From: Flavobacteriaceae bacterium | GTDB taxonomy: Bacteria; Bacteroidota; Bacteroidia; Flavobacteriales; Flavobacteriaceae | Assembly (NCBI GenBank): GCA_002728855.1 | Contig: PBWA01000007.1 | Span: forward strand, 32,017-65,851 | Reading direction: 5' to 3' | Length of the DNA stretch: 33,835 bases | Shown here: piece after piece, positions 9,344-17,772 of the stretch | How the letters are laid out: each line of letters opens with the position of its first letter | Position numbering within the stretch: position 1 is the stretch's first letter | Notes under the pieces: generated by a model | Databases searched by the model: none | Seen by the model: the letters and a program-made list of their open reading frames with translations, nothing else | Told to the model about the DNA's origin: nothing | Program-made: the position numbers and the translations under genes

Positions 9344-11736
9344 ATGTTACTGGTTTGTTTTTTTACCTGTTTTTTAAATTCATTAGGCTCTTTGGGATTG
9401 ATTATCACCTTTGATAGTATTTCGCATAATATTTCTGAGGTTCCACCTCCTATTTGCTCAGATTTTGAATTCCTCAAGATTCTAGTAAGAGGATATTCAT
9501 CTATAAGTCCTTCGCCACCAAATGTTTGAAAACTTTGAAGCATAATCCTGTCACAAAGCTGAGTAGCTAAAAGCTTTGCCATTAATGCTTCTTTAAATAA
9601 GGAGTTGCCTCTTTCAAATTTTGTATAAAGATTAATTAGAAACTGTCGATTTAATTCAATTTCAGAAGCCATTCTGGCAATTCGATGTCTTAAGACTTGA
9701 AATTTTGCTACTGGGTCTCCAAAAAGTTCTCGCTTCTTAAGATATTTCAATGTTCTTTCAAGAGCAAATTGAGAAGTGCCAAGAGAAATTGAAGCCATTG
9801 ATAAACTTCCGTATATAGAATGCTCTATTAGATCAAATTCTTCTTCAGGTTCTCCCAATAAGTTCCCAAGAGGAATTTTTACGTTTTCAAAACTGATTTC
9901 AGTCATGTCTGAATTATGAGATCCTAATTTATTTTGCTTAATGTAATTTACTCCAGGAAGATTAGTTTCAACTATGAAAATTCTAATTCCCTCTGATTTT
10001 GATTTTGACTCAGTTTTTGCAGTTACTATGACATAATCACTTTCAATGGAATTTGCAATAAAATTTTTGGATCCGTTAATAATGTAAGTTTCACCGCTTT
10101 TTGTAGCAGTTGTTTTGATATTTTTAGAATCAAAATCCATGAAAGGTTCTGAAAAGGCAACGCAGCCAATTAAATCCCCTTTAACGCCTGAGATCAAATA
10201 TTTTTGCTTTTGATTCTCCCTCCCATTATTATTGATATACATTAGTGACAAATAAAAGTGTGAAGCTAAAGTAGCTGCAAATCCCGTAGGAGTAACCCTG
10301 GATATCTCCTCAAGAATTATCACTGTATACCAAATTTCAGAGTTACTACCCCCATACTTCTGATCAAATGGTAATCCAAAATATCCCATTTGAGCAAACT
10401 TTTTGTAGATCTCTTTTGGAATATTTCCTCGCTTATTCCATGAACTAATCTTTGATCCTACCTCTTTCTCTATAAATTTTCTTACTGAACTTCTAAATAA
10501 TTCTCGATGATCAAATCCCATTTGATAAATTGATCCAATTGGATTATAGAAGAACTTCTCTGATGAAGTCCCGGTATCCTTCTCTTTTTCATATTTCACA
10601 TCATCAATTACCATTTTAGATATTATCTCATGCATAATTTCTGATGTGCCAGCACCTATTGTACCTGCTCTTACATCACGATACATTCTGGCCATTGGAT
10701 AATCCTCCATATAACCGTAACCTCCATAAAATTGTAAACATTGTGTCGCTACTTTTTCATGAAGCTCAGTACAAATTAATTTAGCCATTGAACATAACTT
10801 CACATCATACATCCCTCTCCCAAAAATATTACAACAATAGTAGCCGAAAGATTTTAGAGCTTCAACCTCTGAGGATAGTTGAGCTACACGATGCCTTAAA
10901 ACTTGAAAAGTATCTATTGTATTTCCAAAAGCCTTTCTCTCAGACATATATTCCATTGATATTTCAATTGCATATTCCATAGAAGCTACTGAGGAAGGAA
11001 TAAAACAGAGTCTTTCAAGTTGCAATCCATTCATTAAATACTTAAAGCCCGAACCCTCTTCCCCAATCAAATTCTCAATTGGAACTTTTACACTGTCAAA
11101 ACTCAATTCAGCAGTATCTGAACAATGCCACCCGAGCTTATTTAGCTTATTCTTTTGAATTCCCTCTGAATTTAAGTCAATTACCAATAAGCTAACTCCT
11201 TTTGACCCTTTATCAGGATCTGTTTTAACTACAGTTACTACAAAGTCACCATAGTAAGCATTTGTAATAAAAGTTTTTGACCCATCAACTATGTAGTGAT
11301 TCCCCTTCTTAATTGCTTTAGTTTTAATTTTTTGAGTATCAGATCCCACATCAGGTTCAGTAATCCCAATACAACCTATTAATTCACCAGAAATTATTTT
11401 TGGTAAATATTTTTGTTTAATTACTTCTGAACCATACTTTACTATGTAAGGACCAGCCATATACTGTGCAGCTTGATGAGCAATAGTAAAACCACCGCAG
11501 TTTATTCTTCCAAGCTCCTCGTTGAAAACTACATCAAAGAAAAAATCTAAATCACTCCCTCCATACTCTTTGGGATAAGATAAGCCAAGATATCCCATAG
11601 CTCCCATTTTCTTCCAAATTTCTCTTGGAATTTTCTTTTCTTTTTCCCATTGATTAATATTGGGGAGTACCTCCCTCTGAAGAAAATCCCTGAGGCTCGC
11701 TCTAAATAATTCATGCTCTTCTCTAAAATAATCCAT
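9340..11736 (-). CDS. Tandem acyl-CoA dehydrogenase fusion (active domain + degenerate domain)
   Basis: A 798 aa protein made of two ACAD units joined by a short linker. Domain 1 (about 1-378) has GITEPDVGSD (124-133), a helix-G LER with E241, RKAFGNTIDTFQVLRHRVA and GAGTSEIMHE (361-370). The terminal Glu is Ala, but E241 in LQLER is where isovaleryl-CoA dehydrogenase carries its base. Domain 2 (about 406-782) repeats the fold: FSEPFMDFDS replaces SEPxxGSD, IYGSLSM replaces the LER segment, and IGGGTSEILCEIL lacks the terminal Glu. Domain 2 thus has no obvious base and an altered flavin loop. The frame is uninterrupted, so the fusion is not an artefact visible here. It resembles a covalently joined active/inactive ACAD pair. 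It lies 5 bases after the PECR-like SDR and overlaps the next SDR by 4 bases. Confidence 0.92.
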   Translation of the reverse strand: MDYFREEHELFRASLRDFLQREVLPNINQWEKEKKIPREIWKKMGAMGYLGLSYPKEYGGSDLDFFFDVVFNEELGRINCGGFTIAHQAAQYMAGPYIVKYGSEVIKQKYLPKIISGELIGCIGITEPDVGSDTQKIKTKAIKKGNHYIVDGSKTFITNAYYGDFVVTVVKTDPDKGSKGVSLLVIDLNSEGIQKNKLNKLGWHCSDTAELSFDSVKVPIENLIGEEGSGFKYLMNGLQLERLCFIPSSVASMEYAIEISMEYMSERKAFGNTIDTFQVLRHRVAQLSSEVEALKSFGYYCCNIFGRGMYDVKLCSMAKLICTELHEKVATQCLQFYGGYGYMEDYPMARMYRDVRAGTIGAGTSEIMHEIISKMVIDDVKYEKEKDTGTSSEKFFYNPIGSIYQMGFDHRELFRSSVRKFIEKEVGSKISSWNKRGNIPKEIYKKFAQMGYFGLPFDQKYGGSNSEIWYTVIILEEISRVTPTGFAATLASHFYLSLMYINNNGRENQKQKYLISGVKGDLIGCVAFSEPFMDFDSKNIKTTATKSGETYIINGSKNFIANSIESDYVIVTAKTESKSKSEGIRIFIVETNLPGVNYIKQNKLGSHNSDMTEISFENVKIPLGNLLGEPEEEFDLIEHSIYGSLSMASISLGTSQFALERTLKYLKKRELFGDPVAKFQVLRHRIARMASEIELNRQFLINLYTKFERGNSLFKEALMAKLLATQLCDRIMLQSFQTFGGEGLIDEYPLTRILRNSKSEQIGGGTSEILCEILSKVIINPKEPNEFKKQVKKQTSNI

Positions 11737-11741
11737 TCGCT

Positions 11742-12545
11742 TTAAATAAGTTTCTTTATCAAATTAAATAACTCCATTCGATCGCCTGATAAATGATCAA
11801 GTCCATCCACTGGAATAGTGACACCGCTAATGTAAGAAGAAAGTGGTGAAGCAAGAAATATAACTGCATTAGCTATATCTTTTGGAGTCCCAAATCTATT
11901 CATTAGATTTTTTTTCTCTATATTTTTAAAAAAAGATTTAATTACTTCAGGGTAAGAATTTAAACCAGAAGTAGATATTATTCCTGGAGCAACAGAATTT
12001 ATTCTTATGTTGTATTGAGCCCATTCTTGCCCTAAGGTTTTAGTTAGATTCTCAACACCCGCTCTGGCAGCTCCTGTGTGAGCCATCCCTGGAAAGCCTC
12101 TTAAAACATTTGCTGTTATATTAACTATATTCCCCTCTTTTTGAGGTATAAAAAATTTGTTTGCACTAGAATGACACATGTTAAATGTTCCATTTAAATT
12201 GTTATTAATTACAGCAGACCAACCTTTTTGAGACATTACCTCAGCAGGCGCTGGGAATTGTCCCCCTGCATTATTTACCAGTATGTCTAATTTCCCAATT
12301 TTTTTATCTATCCAGTTGATTAAATCTTCAATTGTTTCAGTTTTTCTTATATCACAGACCTTATAGTAACATTCACCATTTTTTGACAGTTCTTTTGATG
12401 ATTTTTCTAAATTTGATTCATCTCTAGAAGTAATAATTACGGATCCTCCAAGCTCAATGAAGAGTTCAGCAATGCCATAACCTATTCCAGTGCCTCCCCC
12501 TGTAACTAAAATGACTTCCCCTTTAAATAATCCTTTAGAATACAT
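11742..12545 (-). CDS. SDR oxidoreductase of the PECR/DECR (enoyl-CoA reductase) type
   Basis: First gene of the nine-gene operon; 267 aa from the ATG at 12545. A TTG two codons upstream (12551) is a less likely start. TGGGTGIG (15-22) binds the nicotinamide cofactor. NNAGGQFPAPAEVMSQKGW (91-109) and AHTGAARAGVENLTK (155-169) closely resemble peroxisomal trans-2-enoyl-CoA reductase (PECR) and 2,4-dienoyl-CoA reductases. The classical YxxxK is absent: the aligned positions are T157 and R161, as is usual in that branch. It probably reduces an enoyl- or dienoyl-CoA with NADPH, which suggests that the pathway handles awkwardly placed double bonds. The stop lies 5 bases before the fused ACAD gene. 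The branch assignment is good; the substrate is unknown. Confidence 0.88.
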   Translation of the reverse strand: MYSKGLFKGEVILVTGGGTGIGYGIAELFIELGGSVIITSRDESNLEKSSKELSKNGECYYKVCDIRKTETIEDLINWIDKKIGKLDILVNNAGGQFPAPAEVMSQKGWSAVINNNLNGTFNMCHSSANKFFIPQKEGNIVNITANVLRGFPGMAHTGAARAGVENLTKTLGQEWAQYNIRINSVAPGIISTSGLNSYPEVIKSFFKNIEKKNLMNRFGTPKDIANAVIFLASPLSSYISGVTIPVDGLDHLSGDRMELFNLIKKLI

Positions 12546-12606
12546 AATCAAAAAATCTTTTATTCGTAAATTATCTAAATTCTGTCTAGATAATCAATTG
12601 ATATTA

Positions 12607-12638
12607 CAAAACTATCTTAAAGAAGAAAGAGCAACAAA
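12607..12638 (-). promoter_or_regulatory. Predicted Bacteroidota promoter of the nine-gene ACAD operon
   Basis: On the minus strand TTTG (12635-12638), a 20-base spacer and TAGTTTTG (12607-12614) reproduce the full TTTG/TAnnTTTG consensus. It lies about 62 bases upstream of the first ATG. The -33 element falls in the loop of the hairpin that ends the upstream receptor gene. Confidence 0.65.
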
Positions 12639-12651
12639 TGTTGCTCTTTCT
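12624..12651 (-). terminator. Hairpin terminator after the large TonB-dependent receptor
   Basis: A perfect inverted repeat has 12-base arms AGAAAGAGCAAC and GTTGCTCTTTCT around a 4-base loop. It lies about 60 bases past the receptor stop. On the minus strand it is followed by TCTTTAAGATAGTTTTG, a T-rich but not pure T tract. It would isolate the receptor transcript from the downstream ACAD operon. Confidence 0.75.
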
Positions 12652-12710
12652 ATACCCTTAACCGTACCTTGATAAATACTTTTCAGGGTACCAGACATTA
12701 AATTAATTTT

Positions 12711-15700
12711 CTATTGGAACGAATACGTAGCTGTTAAAACTGTTCTTCTTCCAATTACAGGCATTCCTGGCATCGCTCGATACTTCTCATCAAATAAATT
12801 AGTTGCTGACAAGTTTAGATTAACTCCATTATCAAACTTATATCCAAGATTGATATCGATAAGATCTTTTTCCTGAACTGTTCCGCCATATTCTCCCTGA
12901 TTTGATTCAAATGAATCATCATGTTGGTATGTTATACTTCCAAACATTCCTTTCCCTGTTCCGCCATACATAATTCCTCCTCTGTATTTTACCTTTGGAG
13001 TATTCAAGTAAGCTTCAAAAGGAAGATCGTCATCACCAACAGCCCAGTAATTTTGACTTAAATAAGATCCATTTGCCCAAACTGTAAATTTATCATTAAC
13101 ATAATACTCTAAAGCTATATCCGTCCCCCAATGACTCCTTACGGCGTCACCAAACCTTCTATACCCAGCAGGTGAATGAACCATTCCATCTCCTTTGGGA
13201 GATTCAGCAGATTCAATAGCCCCGAATATTGGAAAAGCAGCACTTGCAAGATTCCAAAAGCTTGTCGCCCCTTCTGCATCATTTCCTGTGGCACTACCAT
13301 AAACTCCTCCAATCATACCAGCTAATCCAGTAACAACAGTTGGCACAAGACTTCCAACTGTTTGAGCTAGAGAAGGAATTCCAGGGATATTACCAGCAGC
13401 CATCTGAGCAAAGTCTAAAGATAGAGCTGCAGCATTAGCTTGATATTGAGCTGTTACTTGTTGAGTTACTGCAGCTGTAACTGGCGCAGTTAGCCCAGCA
13501 GCAGCATCAGTTCCAACAGCAGTTGCCATATCTGATGTCATTTGAGCAGCATCAGCAATTAACCAGTAGCTAGGGCCTACAGCGGCAAACTGAGTAAATC
13601 CTTTTCTCTCATAAGTGTAAAAATCTACTGAGACGCCTAATTTATCTTCCCAAATTCCCTTATATCCAACTTCAAAAGAATTTTGATATTCTATCTTGGA
13701 TCTTTCAGCACCTGACAAAGCAGCGTTAAATGCTCTTGGCAAACGATTTTCTGCGGCCGCATTAGCTAAATCAAAAACATCATATGCATATAGTGATCCA
13801 GTCATCATATTTGCAGCAGGGCCTGCGTAACCACTTAGAAAAGCATTAACAAGCGGAAGAAAAGGTTGAAGTGCAACAACATTTGGATCAGGCGCGAGTG
13901 TTAATGGATTGATTCCGCCTGCAATGAATCCATTAATTGCAGCATCAGCACCTGCTTTAATTGCATTGTAAGGCACTGCAAGAGGTAATCCTGTTATACT
14001 AGTTGGAAAATCATTGTCTCCAGGCAATAATGTTGAGTCAATAAACCCATTTGGATTTATGGTTTGAACATCATTTTGACCACTTAACCATACATCAAAT
14101 ACAGCAGGTTGAACCGTAGAAACGGGGAAGTCAATATACTGCTGCAGGGAAGTAGGCCCTGTGGTAGCTATATTATAAGATGCTCTGAAAGTATTCTTAT
14201 CATCAGCCTTATAAACTAAAGCAACCCTTGGAGATAGTCCTCCTTCATCTATAAAATTAAATGTGTCATATCTAACAGCATAATTCAAATCAAGCTTATC
14301 AGTCAATGATGTAGTTCCTTGAACATATGCTCCCATAATTGTGTATTGATCATCATCATCAAATCTCCCGTAGAGAGTATATTCAGAATCCGTAGCCGTA
14401 TCTCTATAATCAGCTCCTATTGTAAAATTGGTATTTAAGAAATCTGGTACATCAAAATTATATTGTATTTGAGCCTCCAGAGAATTTCTAGATGCAACTT
14501 GTCTTAGGCCAGTATTATACAAGAAGGTAGGGTTTTTTGAGGTCCCTCCATCGTTTGCATTATAATAAGCCTGAGCAAAAAGTCCTCCTGATCGATATCT
14601 AGCTTGAGCCCACCAGTCAGTCCCTTGAGTATAACCTGGTCCTTGAGAATTAAAAAATAATCCACCACCATTAGCAATACCCGCAGCTAATACTGCTGAA
14701 GTATTTGTGTCGGGACGATATTCAAGAGTAATATTAGCAGATTGATTTTTAAATTCATTAATCATTGGGTTTCCATCACCATCCTGATCCAGATCAGGCT
14801 GAGCTAAAAGTATTTGTCCAGTTGCAGTATTATTGACTTGCATGTTTTTTACCAATGGTTGAGAGACTGTTGTCGCAAGTGAAGCAATTCTTCCAGCGTC
14901 TTCAACTGGGTCTAATTGAAAGTCATTACCCTTTCTTACACTTGCATTTATTTTATATCCTAATGTTTTATCTTCATTAGCCCAAGCATGTCTTAAGGTA
15001 AATCCTTGAAGATCCATGCTTCCAGCCATAAGCTCGACTGTTGTGCCTGGATGATCAATGGCACTTTTTGATAAAAAATGTACTACTCCAGAAGTTACAC
15101 CTGGTCCATACATAGCAGATCCTGATCCTCTAACGACTTCAATCCTGTCGATATCAATATTAGAAAGGCCTGATTGAAAGGTGAAAAATGTACCTGCAGC
15201 AGGCGTTACTAAATATCTGTAGTCAAGAATAGGAAAAGTGGAGGTTCCAAAAACACCAGCACCAGCTCTCATCTCAATATTTAATGAATTAGCTGATTGT
15301 TGTTGTAGTTGAACTCCAGGGACATTCATTAAATTCCTAACTGGGTCAACTGCAGTAACAGAATTTTCAATGTCTCTTGAGCTAACAATGGAAACAGATG
15401 CAGGTGCATCTAAAACTTTCTCTCGCTTTCTTGAAGCTGAAACTATAACAGCATCTAGATCATTCCCTCCAGGGACTAGAGAAACTGAAATCTCTTGGTC
15501 TTCTGAGGTGACTTCAATAATTTGGGTTTGAAATCCTAGATAGCTTATTTCTAGTTCAAGAGGAAGTGGCATGGACGTTGCTATGGTAAAGTTACCATCA
15601 AAATCCGTTGTTGTTCCAAAATTAGTTCCTGAAATCAAAATATTAACACCCGGTAATGCTTCCTGATCTCCAGTAGAGACAGAACCACTAAGAGTGGTTT

Positions 15701-15773
15701 GCGCTAAGGTGAAATTAAAAAACAGCATTGACACAAAAAGCAAAGCCGTTTTGAATAAAAATTTAGTTCTCAT
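12711..15773 (-). CDS. TonB-dependent outer-membrane receptor with Ala-rich hydrophobic insertions
   Basis: A 1020 aa receptor. The signal peptide covers 1-25 (ends FNFTLAQ). A carboxypeptidase-regulatory-like domain follows at about 26-100 (LPGVNILISGTNFGTTTDFD), then a plug at about 110-235 (VSASRKREKVLDAPASVSIV, VRGSGSAMYGPGVTSGVVHF) and a 22-strand-type barrel ending in the aromatic residue expected of outer-membrane proteins (TVLTATYSFQ). Two segments, roughly 594-691 and 733-858, are rich in Ala, Gly, Pro and other non-polar residues and interrupt the usual barrel pattern. They are probably long extracellular loops or a plug-like cap. No SusD partner gene is adjacent, so it is not a standard SusCD glycan importer. 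It lies between an acyl-CoA synthetase gene and the ACAD operon, suggesting a hydrophobic substrate. That role is inferred from context. Confidence 0.92.
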   Translation of the reverse strand: MRTKFLFKTALLFVSMLFFNFTLAQTTLSGSVSTGDQEALPGVNILISGTNFGTTTDFDGNFTIATSMPLPLELEISYLGFQTQIIEVTSEDQEISVSLVPGGNDLDAVIVSASRKREKVLDAPASVSIVSSRDIENSVTAVDPVRNLMNVPGVQLQQQSANSLNIEMRAGAGVFGTSTFPILDYRYLVTPAAGTFFTFQSGLSNIDIDRIEVVRGSGSAMYGPGVTSGVVHFLSKSAIDHPGTTVELMAGSMDLQGFTLRHAWANEDKTLGYKINASVRKGNDFQLDPVEDAGRIASLATTVSQPLVKNMQVNNTATGQILLAQPDLDQDGDGNPMINEFKNQSANITLEYRPDTNTSAVLAAGIANGGGLFFNSQGPGYTQGTDWWAQARYRSGGLFAQAYYNANDGGTSKNPTFLYNTGLRQVASRNSLEAQIQYNFDVPDFLNTNFTIGADYRDTATDSEYTLYGRFDDDDQYTIMGAYVQGTTSLTDKLDLNYAVRYDTFNFIDEGGLSPRVALVYKADDKNTFRASYNIATTGPTSLQQYIDFPVSTVQPAVFDVWLSGQNDVQTINPNGFIDSTLLPGDNDFPTSITGLPLAVPYNAIKAGADAAINGFIAGGINPLTLAPDPNVVALQPFLPLVNAFLSGYAGPAANMMTGSLYAYDVFDLANAAAENRLPRAFNAALSGAERSKIEYQNSFEVGYKGIWEDKLGVSVDFYTYERKGFTQFAAVGPSYWLIADAAQMTSDMATAVGTDAAAGLTAPVTAAVTQQVTAQYQANAAALSLDFAQMAAGNIPGIPSLAQTVGSLVPTVVTGLAGMIGGVYGSATGNDAEGATSFWNLASAAFPIFGAIESAESPKGDGMVHSPAGYRRFGDAVRSHWGTDIALEYYVNDKFTVWANGSYLSQNYWAVGDDDLPFEAYLNTPKVKYRGGIMYGGTGKGMFGSITYQHDDSFESNQGEYGGTVQEKDLIDINLGYKFDNGVNLNLSATNLFDEKYRAMPGMPVIGRRTVLTATYSFQ

Positions 15774-15892
15774 GTTTTAAAAAATTAATTAATATCTGGT
15801 TTTGATAAAGCAATATAGTACCTTTTATTTGATTTTCATCTGTTTTGTAGGGATAAAAGAACGCGTGATTTCATAACAATTTTAGCATAAAT

Positions 15893-15907
15893 CCTGAATA
15901 ATTCAGG
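15893..15907 (-). terminator. Possible weak terminator hairpin after the acyl-CoA synthetase gene
   Basis: CCTGAA and TTCAGG form a 6-base stem around a 3-base loop, 13 bases past the stop of the synthetase gene. The following minus-strand sequence is A/T-rich (ATTTATGC) but has no clean T run. It may attenuate read-through into the receptor gene. Confidence 0.35.
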
Positions 15908-15919
15908 CATTGGAAGGCC

Positions 15920-17593
15920 TTACGGAAAAATTACATTTCTTTTATCATTATGCCATTTTAAAAAATTATCCATGTATTTTTTATCCACTGCATTCCTTTT
16001 AATTTTAAGGGTTGGTGTAGTCATTCCATTTTCAACATTCCAATTCTCATTCAAAACAACAATGGTAGATATCCTTTTATAGCTATCAAGGGGCTCATTA
16101 ATTTTTGAAAGTAAAGCACTTAATTCTTCTTCTAAAAGCGATTGTTCTTTTGCTTTACCAATATCAGATAAAGTTGCAATACAGAGCGGCTGAGGAAGGC
16201 CTATCCCTGCGACACAAACTTGTTCAAAATCTGATATATCTCCAAAATAACTTTCCAATAGGAGTGGTTCAATAAACTTCCCTTTTGATGTTTTAAATGT
16301 ATCCTTGACTCGGCCAGTAATAAAAAGAAAACCTTCATCATCCATATAGCCCTGATCTCCAGTGTGAAGCCACCCGTTTATTATCGTCTTTTCAGTTGTC
16401 TTTTTATCTTTATAATAGCCATCCATTAAAAATGGTCCTTGCATCAAAATTTCTCCATTTTTAGAATCAATTTTTAATTTAACCCCTGTTTGTGCTATCC
16501 CAACAGAGCCAGGTTTATTGGTAATTTTCCCGTCTAATTGAGTAGTTATAGCACAATTTTCTGTCATTCCATAACCATTGGTTATATCAATCCCTATTTT
16601 TCTGAACCACACCCTCTGGCTTTCTTGCATTGGAGCAGCTCCAGAGACTTTAGCTCTAGCTCTACTTAATCCTAAAGCTTTTTTAAATTTCTTTTTCAAA
16701 AGACTTGAAATTATTGGTATACGCAATAAAGTATTCAACTTTTTTTGTGGTACTTTTCCAAGTATACCTAGTTGAAATTTAGTCCATATTCTTGGGACAG
16801 CAAAAAATACTGTTGGCTGCGTTGCCTGAAGATTTTCTGAAAATGTATCTAAGGACTCTGCAAATGAAATGGTCCCTCCGAACCTAAAGCAAGTATGTTC
16901 AACTACAACTCTTTCTGCAATATGATTTAAGGGTAAATAAGAAAAAAAGTGATTTTCCCCATCAAAATTTATTTTTAGAGGATTAGAATCTTGAGTAAGA
17001 ATTTTTGTTTCATCATTGGCTCCGTAAGATAATACAACGCCTTTTGGTGTCCCAGTAGTTCCAGAGGTGAAAATTATTGTCCAAGGATCCTTAAGATTAG
17101 GAACGTGCACTTGTTTTATTGGTTCAAATTTATCTATGAAATCAAACCATTGATTCCCCTCAGTAACCTCTGAATTTCCTTCATAATGAGGAAAAGCAAT
17201 TATAGGCATGTCTTTTGGGACTCCTTTTTTCATTTCATCCCAAATCTCCATCTTACCAACAAAAAGAGCGTCAACATCTCCCAAGTTTAATAGTTCTTTA
17301 ATCTCCTTTGACCCTAAAGTTGGGAAAAAAGGAACTGAGATATAACCAGCCATTAAAATTGCTAAATCAGCAATAATCCATTCTCTGCAATTTTTTGAAA
17401 CTAATCCAATGTGAGCATTTTCTCTTAGTCCAAGTGATTTAAGACCACTAGCTAATTTTCTTGCCATATTACCAACCTCACCCCATGTATAAACCTCCCA
17501 CTCTTTACCAAATGGTTGTTTTAAAAAAGGTTTATTTTTTAATTTTTGTTCCCATTCATAAAATTTAAAGTCAAACTTCTCTGAATTTTTCAT
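15920..17593 (-). CDS. Long-chain acyl-CoA synthetase (AMP-forming)
   Basis: A 557 aa ANL-superfamily enzyme that activates a carboxylic acid with ATP to an acyl-AMP and then to acyl-CoA. It has the P-loop TSGTTGTPKG at 176-185, YLPLNHIAER (219-228), NGYGMTEN (339-346), GWLHTGD (407-413) and GRVKDTFKTSKGKFIEP (427-443), the arrangement of long-chain (FACL/FadD15-like) synthetases. The C-terminal TPTLKIKRN segment carries the lysine region used in adenylation. It is encoded on the same strand as, and upstream of, the large TonB receptor, and close to the ACAD operon, so it is the natural entry enzyme for an imported acid. It could equally serve general fatty-acid activation. It is divergent from the acyltransferase gene at 17773. 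Confidence 0.92.
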   Translation of the reverse strand: MKNSEKFDFKFYEWEQKLKNKPFLKQPFGKEWEVYTWGEVGNMARKLASGLKSLGLRENAHIGLVSKNCREWIIADLAILMAGYISVPFFPTLGSKEIKELLNLGDVDALFVGKMEIWDEMKKGVPKDMPIIAFPHYEGNSEVTEGNQWFDFIDKFEPIKQVHVPNLKDPWTIIFTSGTTGTPKGVVLSYGANDETKILTQDSNPLKINFDGENHFFSYLPLNHIAERVVVEHTCFRFGGTISFAESLDTFSENLQATQPTVFFAVPRIWTKFQLGILGKVPQKKLNTLLRIPIISSLLKKKFKKALGLSRARAKVSGAAPMQESQRVWFRKIGIDITNGYGMTENCAITTQLDGKITNKPGSVGIAQTGVKLKIDSKNGEILMQGPFLMDGYYKDKKTTEKTIINGWLHTGDQGYMDDEGFLFITGRVKDTFKTSKGKFIEPLLLESYFGDISDFEQVCVAGIGLPQPLCIATLSDIGKAKEQSLLEEELSALLSKINEPLDSYKRISTIVVLNENWNVENGMTTPTLKIKRNAVDKKYMDNFLKWHNDKRNVIFP

Positions 17594-17772
17594 CTTAATA
17601 TTTTTTTTGTTCGGTATGCAAATGGGAAATAATATCCCAAGTCTGTAAAGTAAATATAAGTTTTTATGTTAAAGATTAATAAAAAACTTAATTAATTGAT
17701 TACTAAACTATTATGAATTATTAGTGTATTATGGGATAATTATTATCTTTCAAAAAAATTATTTTCACTTTA
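17594..17772. promoter_or_regulatory. Divergent intergenic region with two small palindromes
   Basis: This 179-base A/T-rich gap separates the divergent acyl-CoA synthetase and acyltransferase genes. It must contain both promoters, although I see no perfect TAnnTTTG box (TATCTTTC at 17743-17750 reading right is the nearest on the plus strand). Two palindromes stand out: GGGAAATAATATCCC at 17624-17638 (one mismatch) and GATAATTATTATC at 17735-17747 (perfect 6+1+6). Both contain a GGGATA-like half when the flanking bases are included, so they could be operators for a shared regulator. This is a weak inference in such A/T-rich DNA. Confidence 0.35.

Noticed and set aside
9340-11736. Fused ACAD as a sequencing or assembly artefact
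   Set aside because: The two halves differ throughout, are joined by a distinct linker in one frame, and have no repeat of identical DNA.
12711-15773. SusC-type glycan importer
   Set aside because: No SusD-like gene or glycoside hydrolase is nearby, and the gene context is lipid metabolism.
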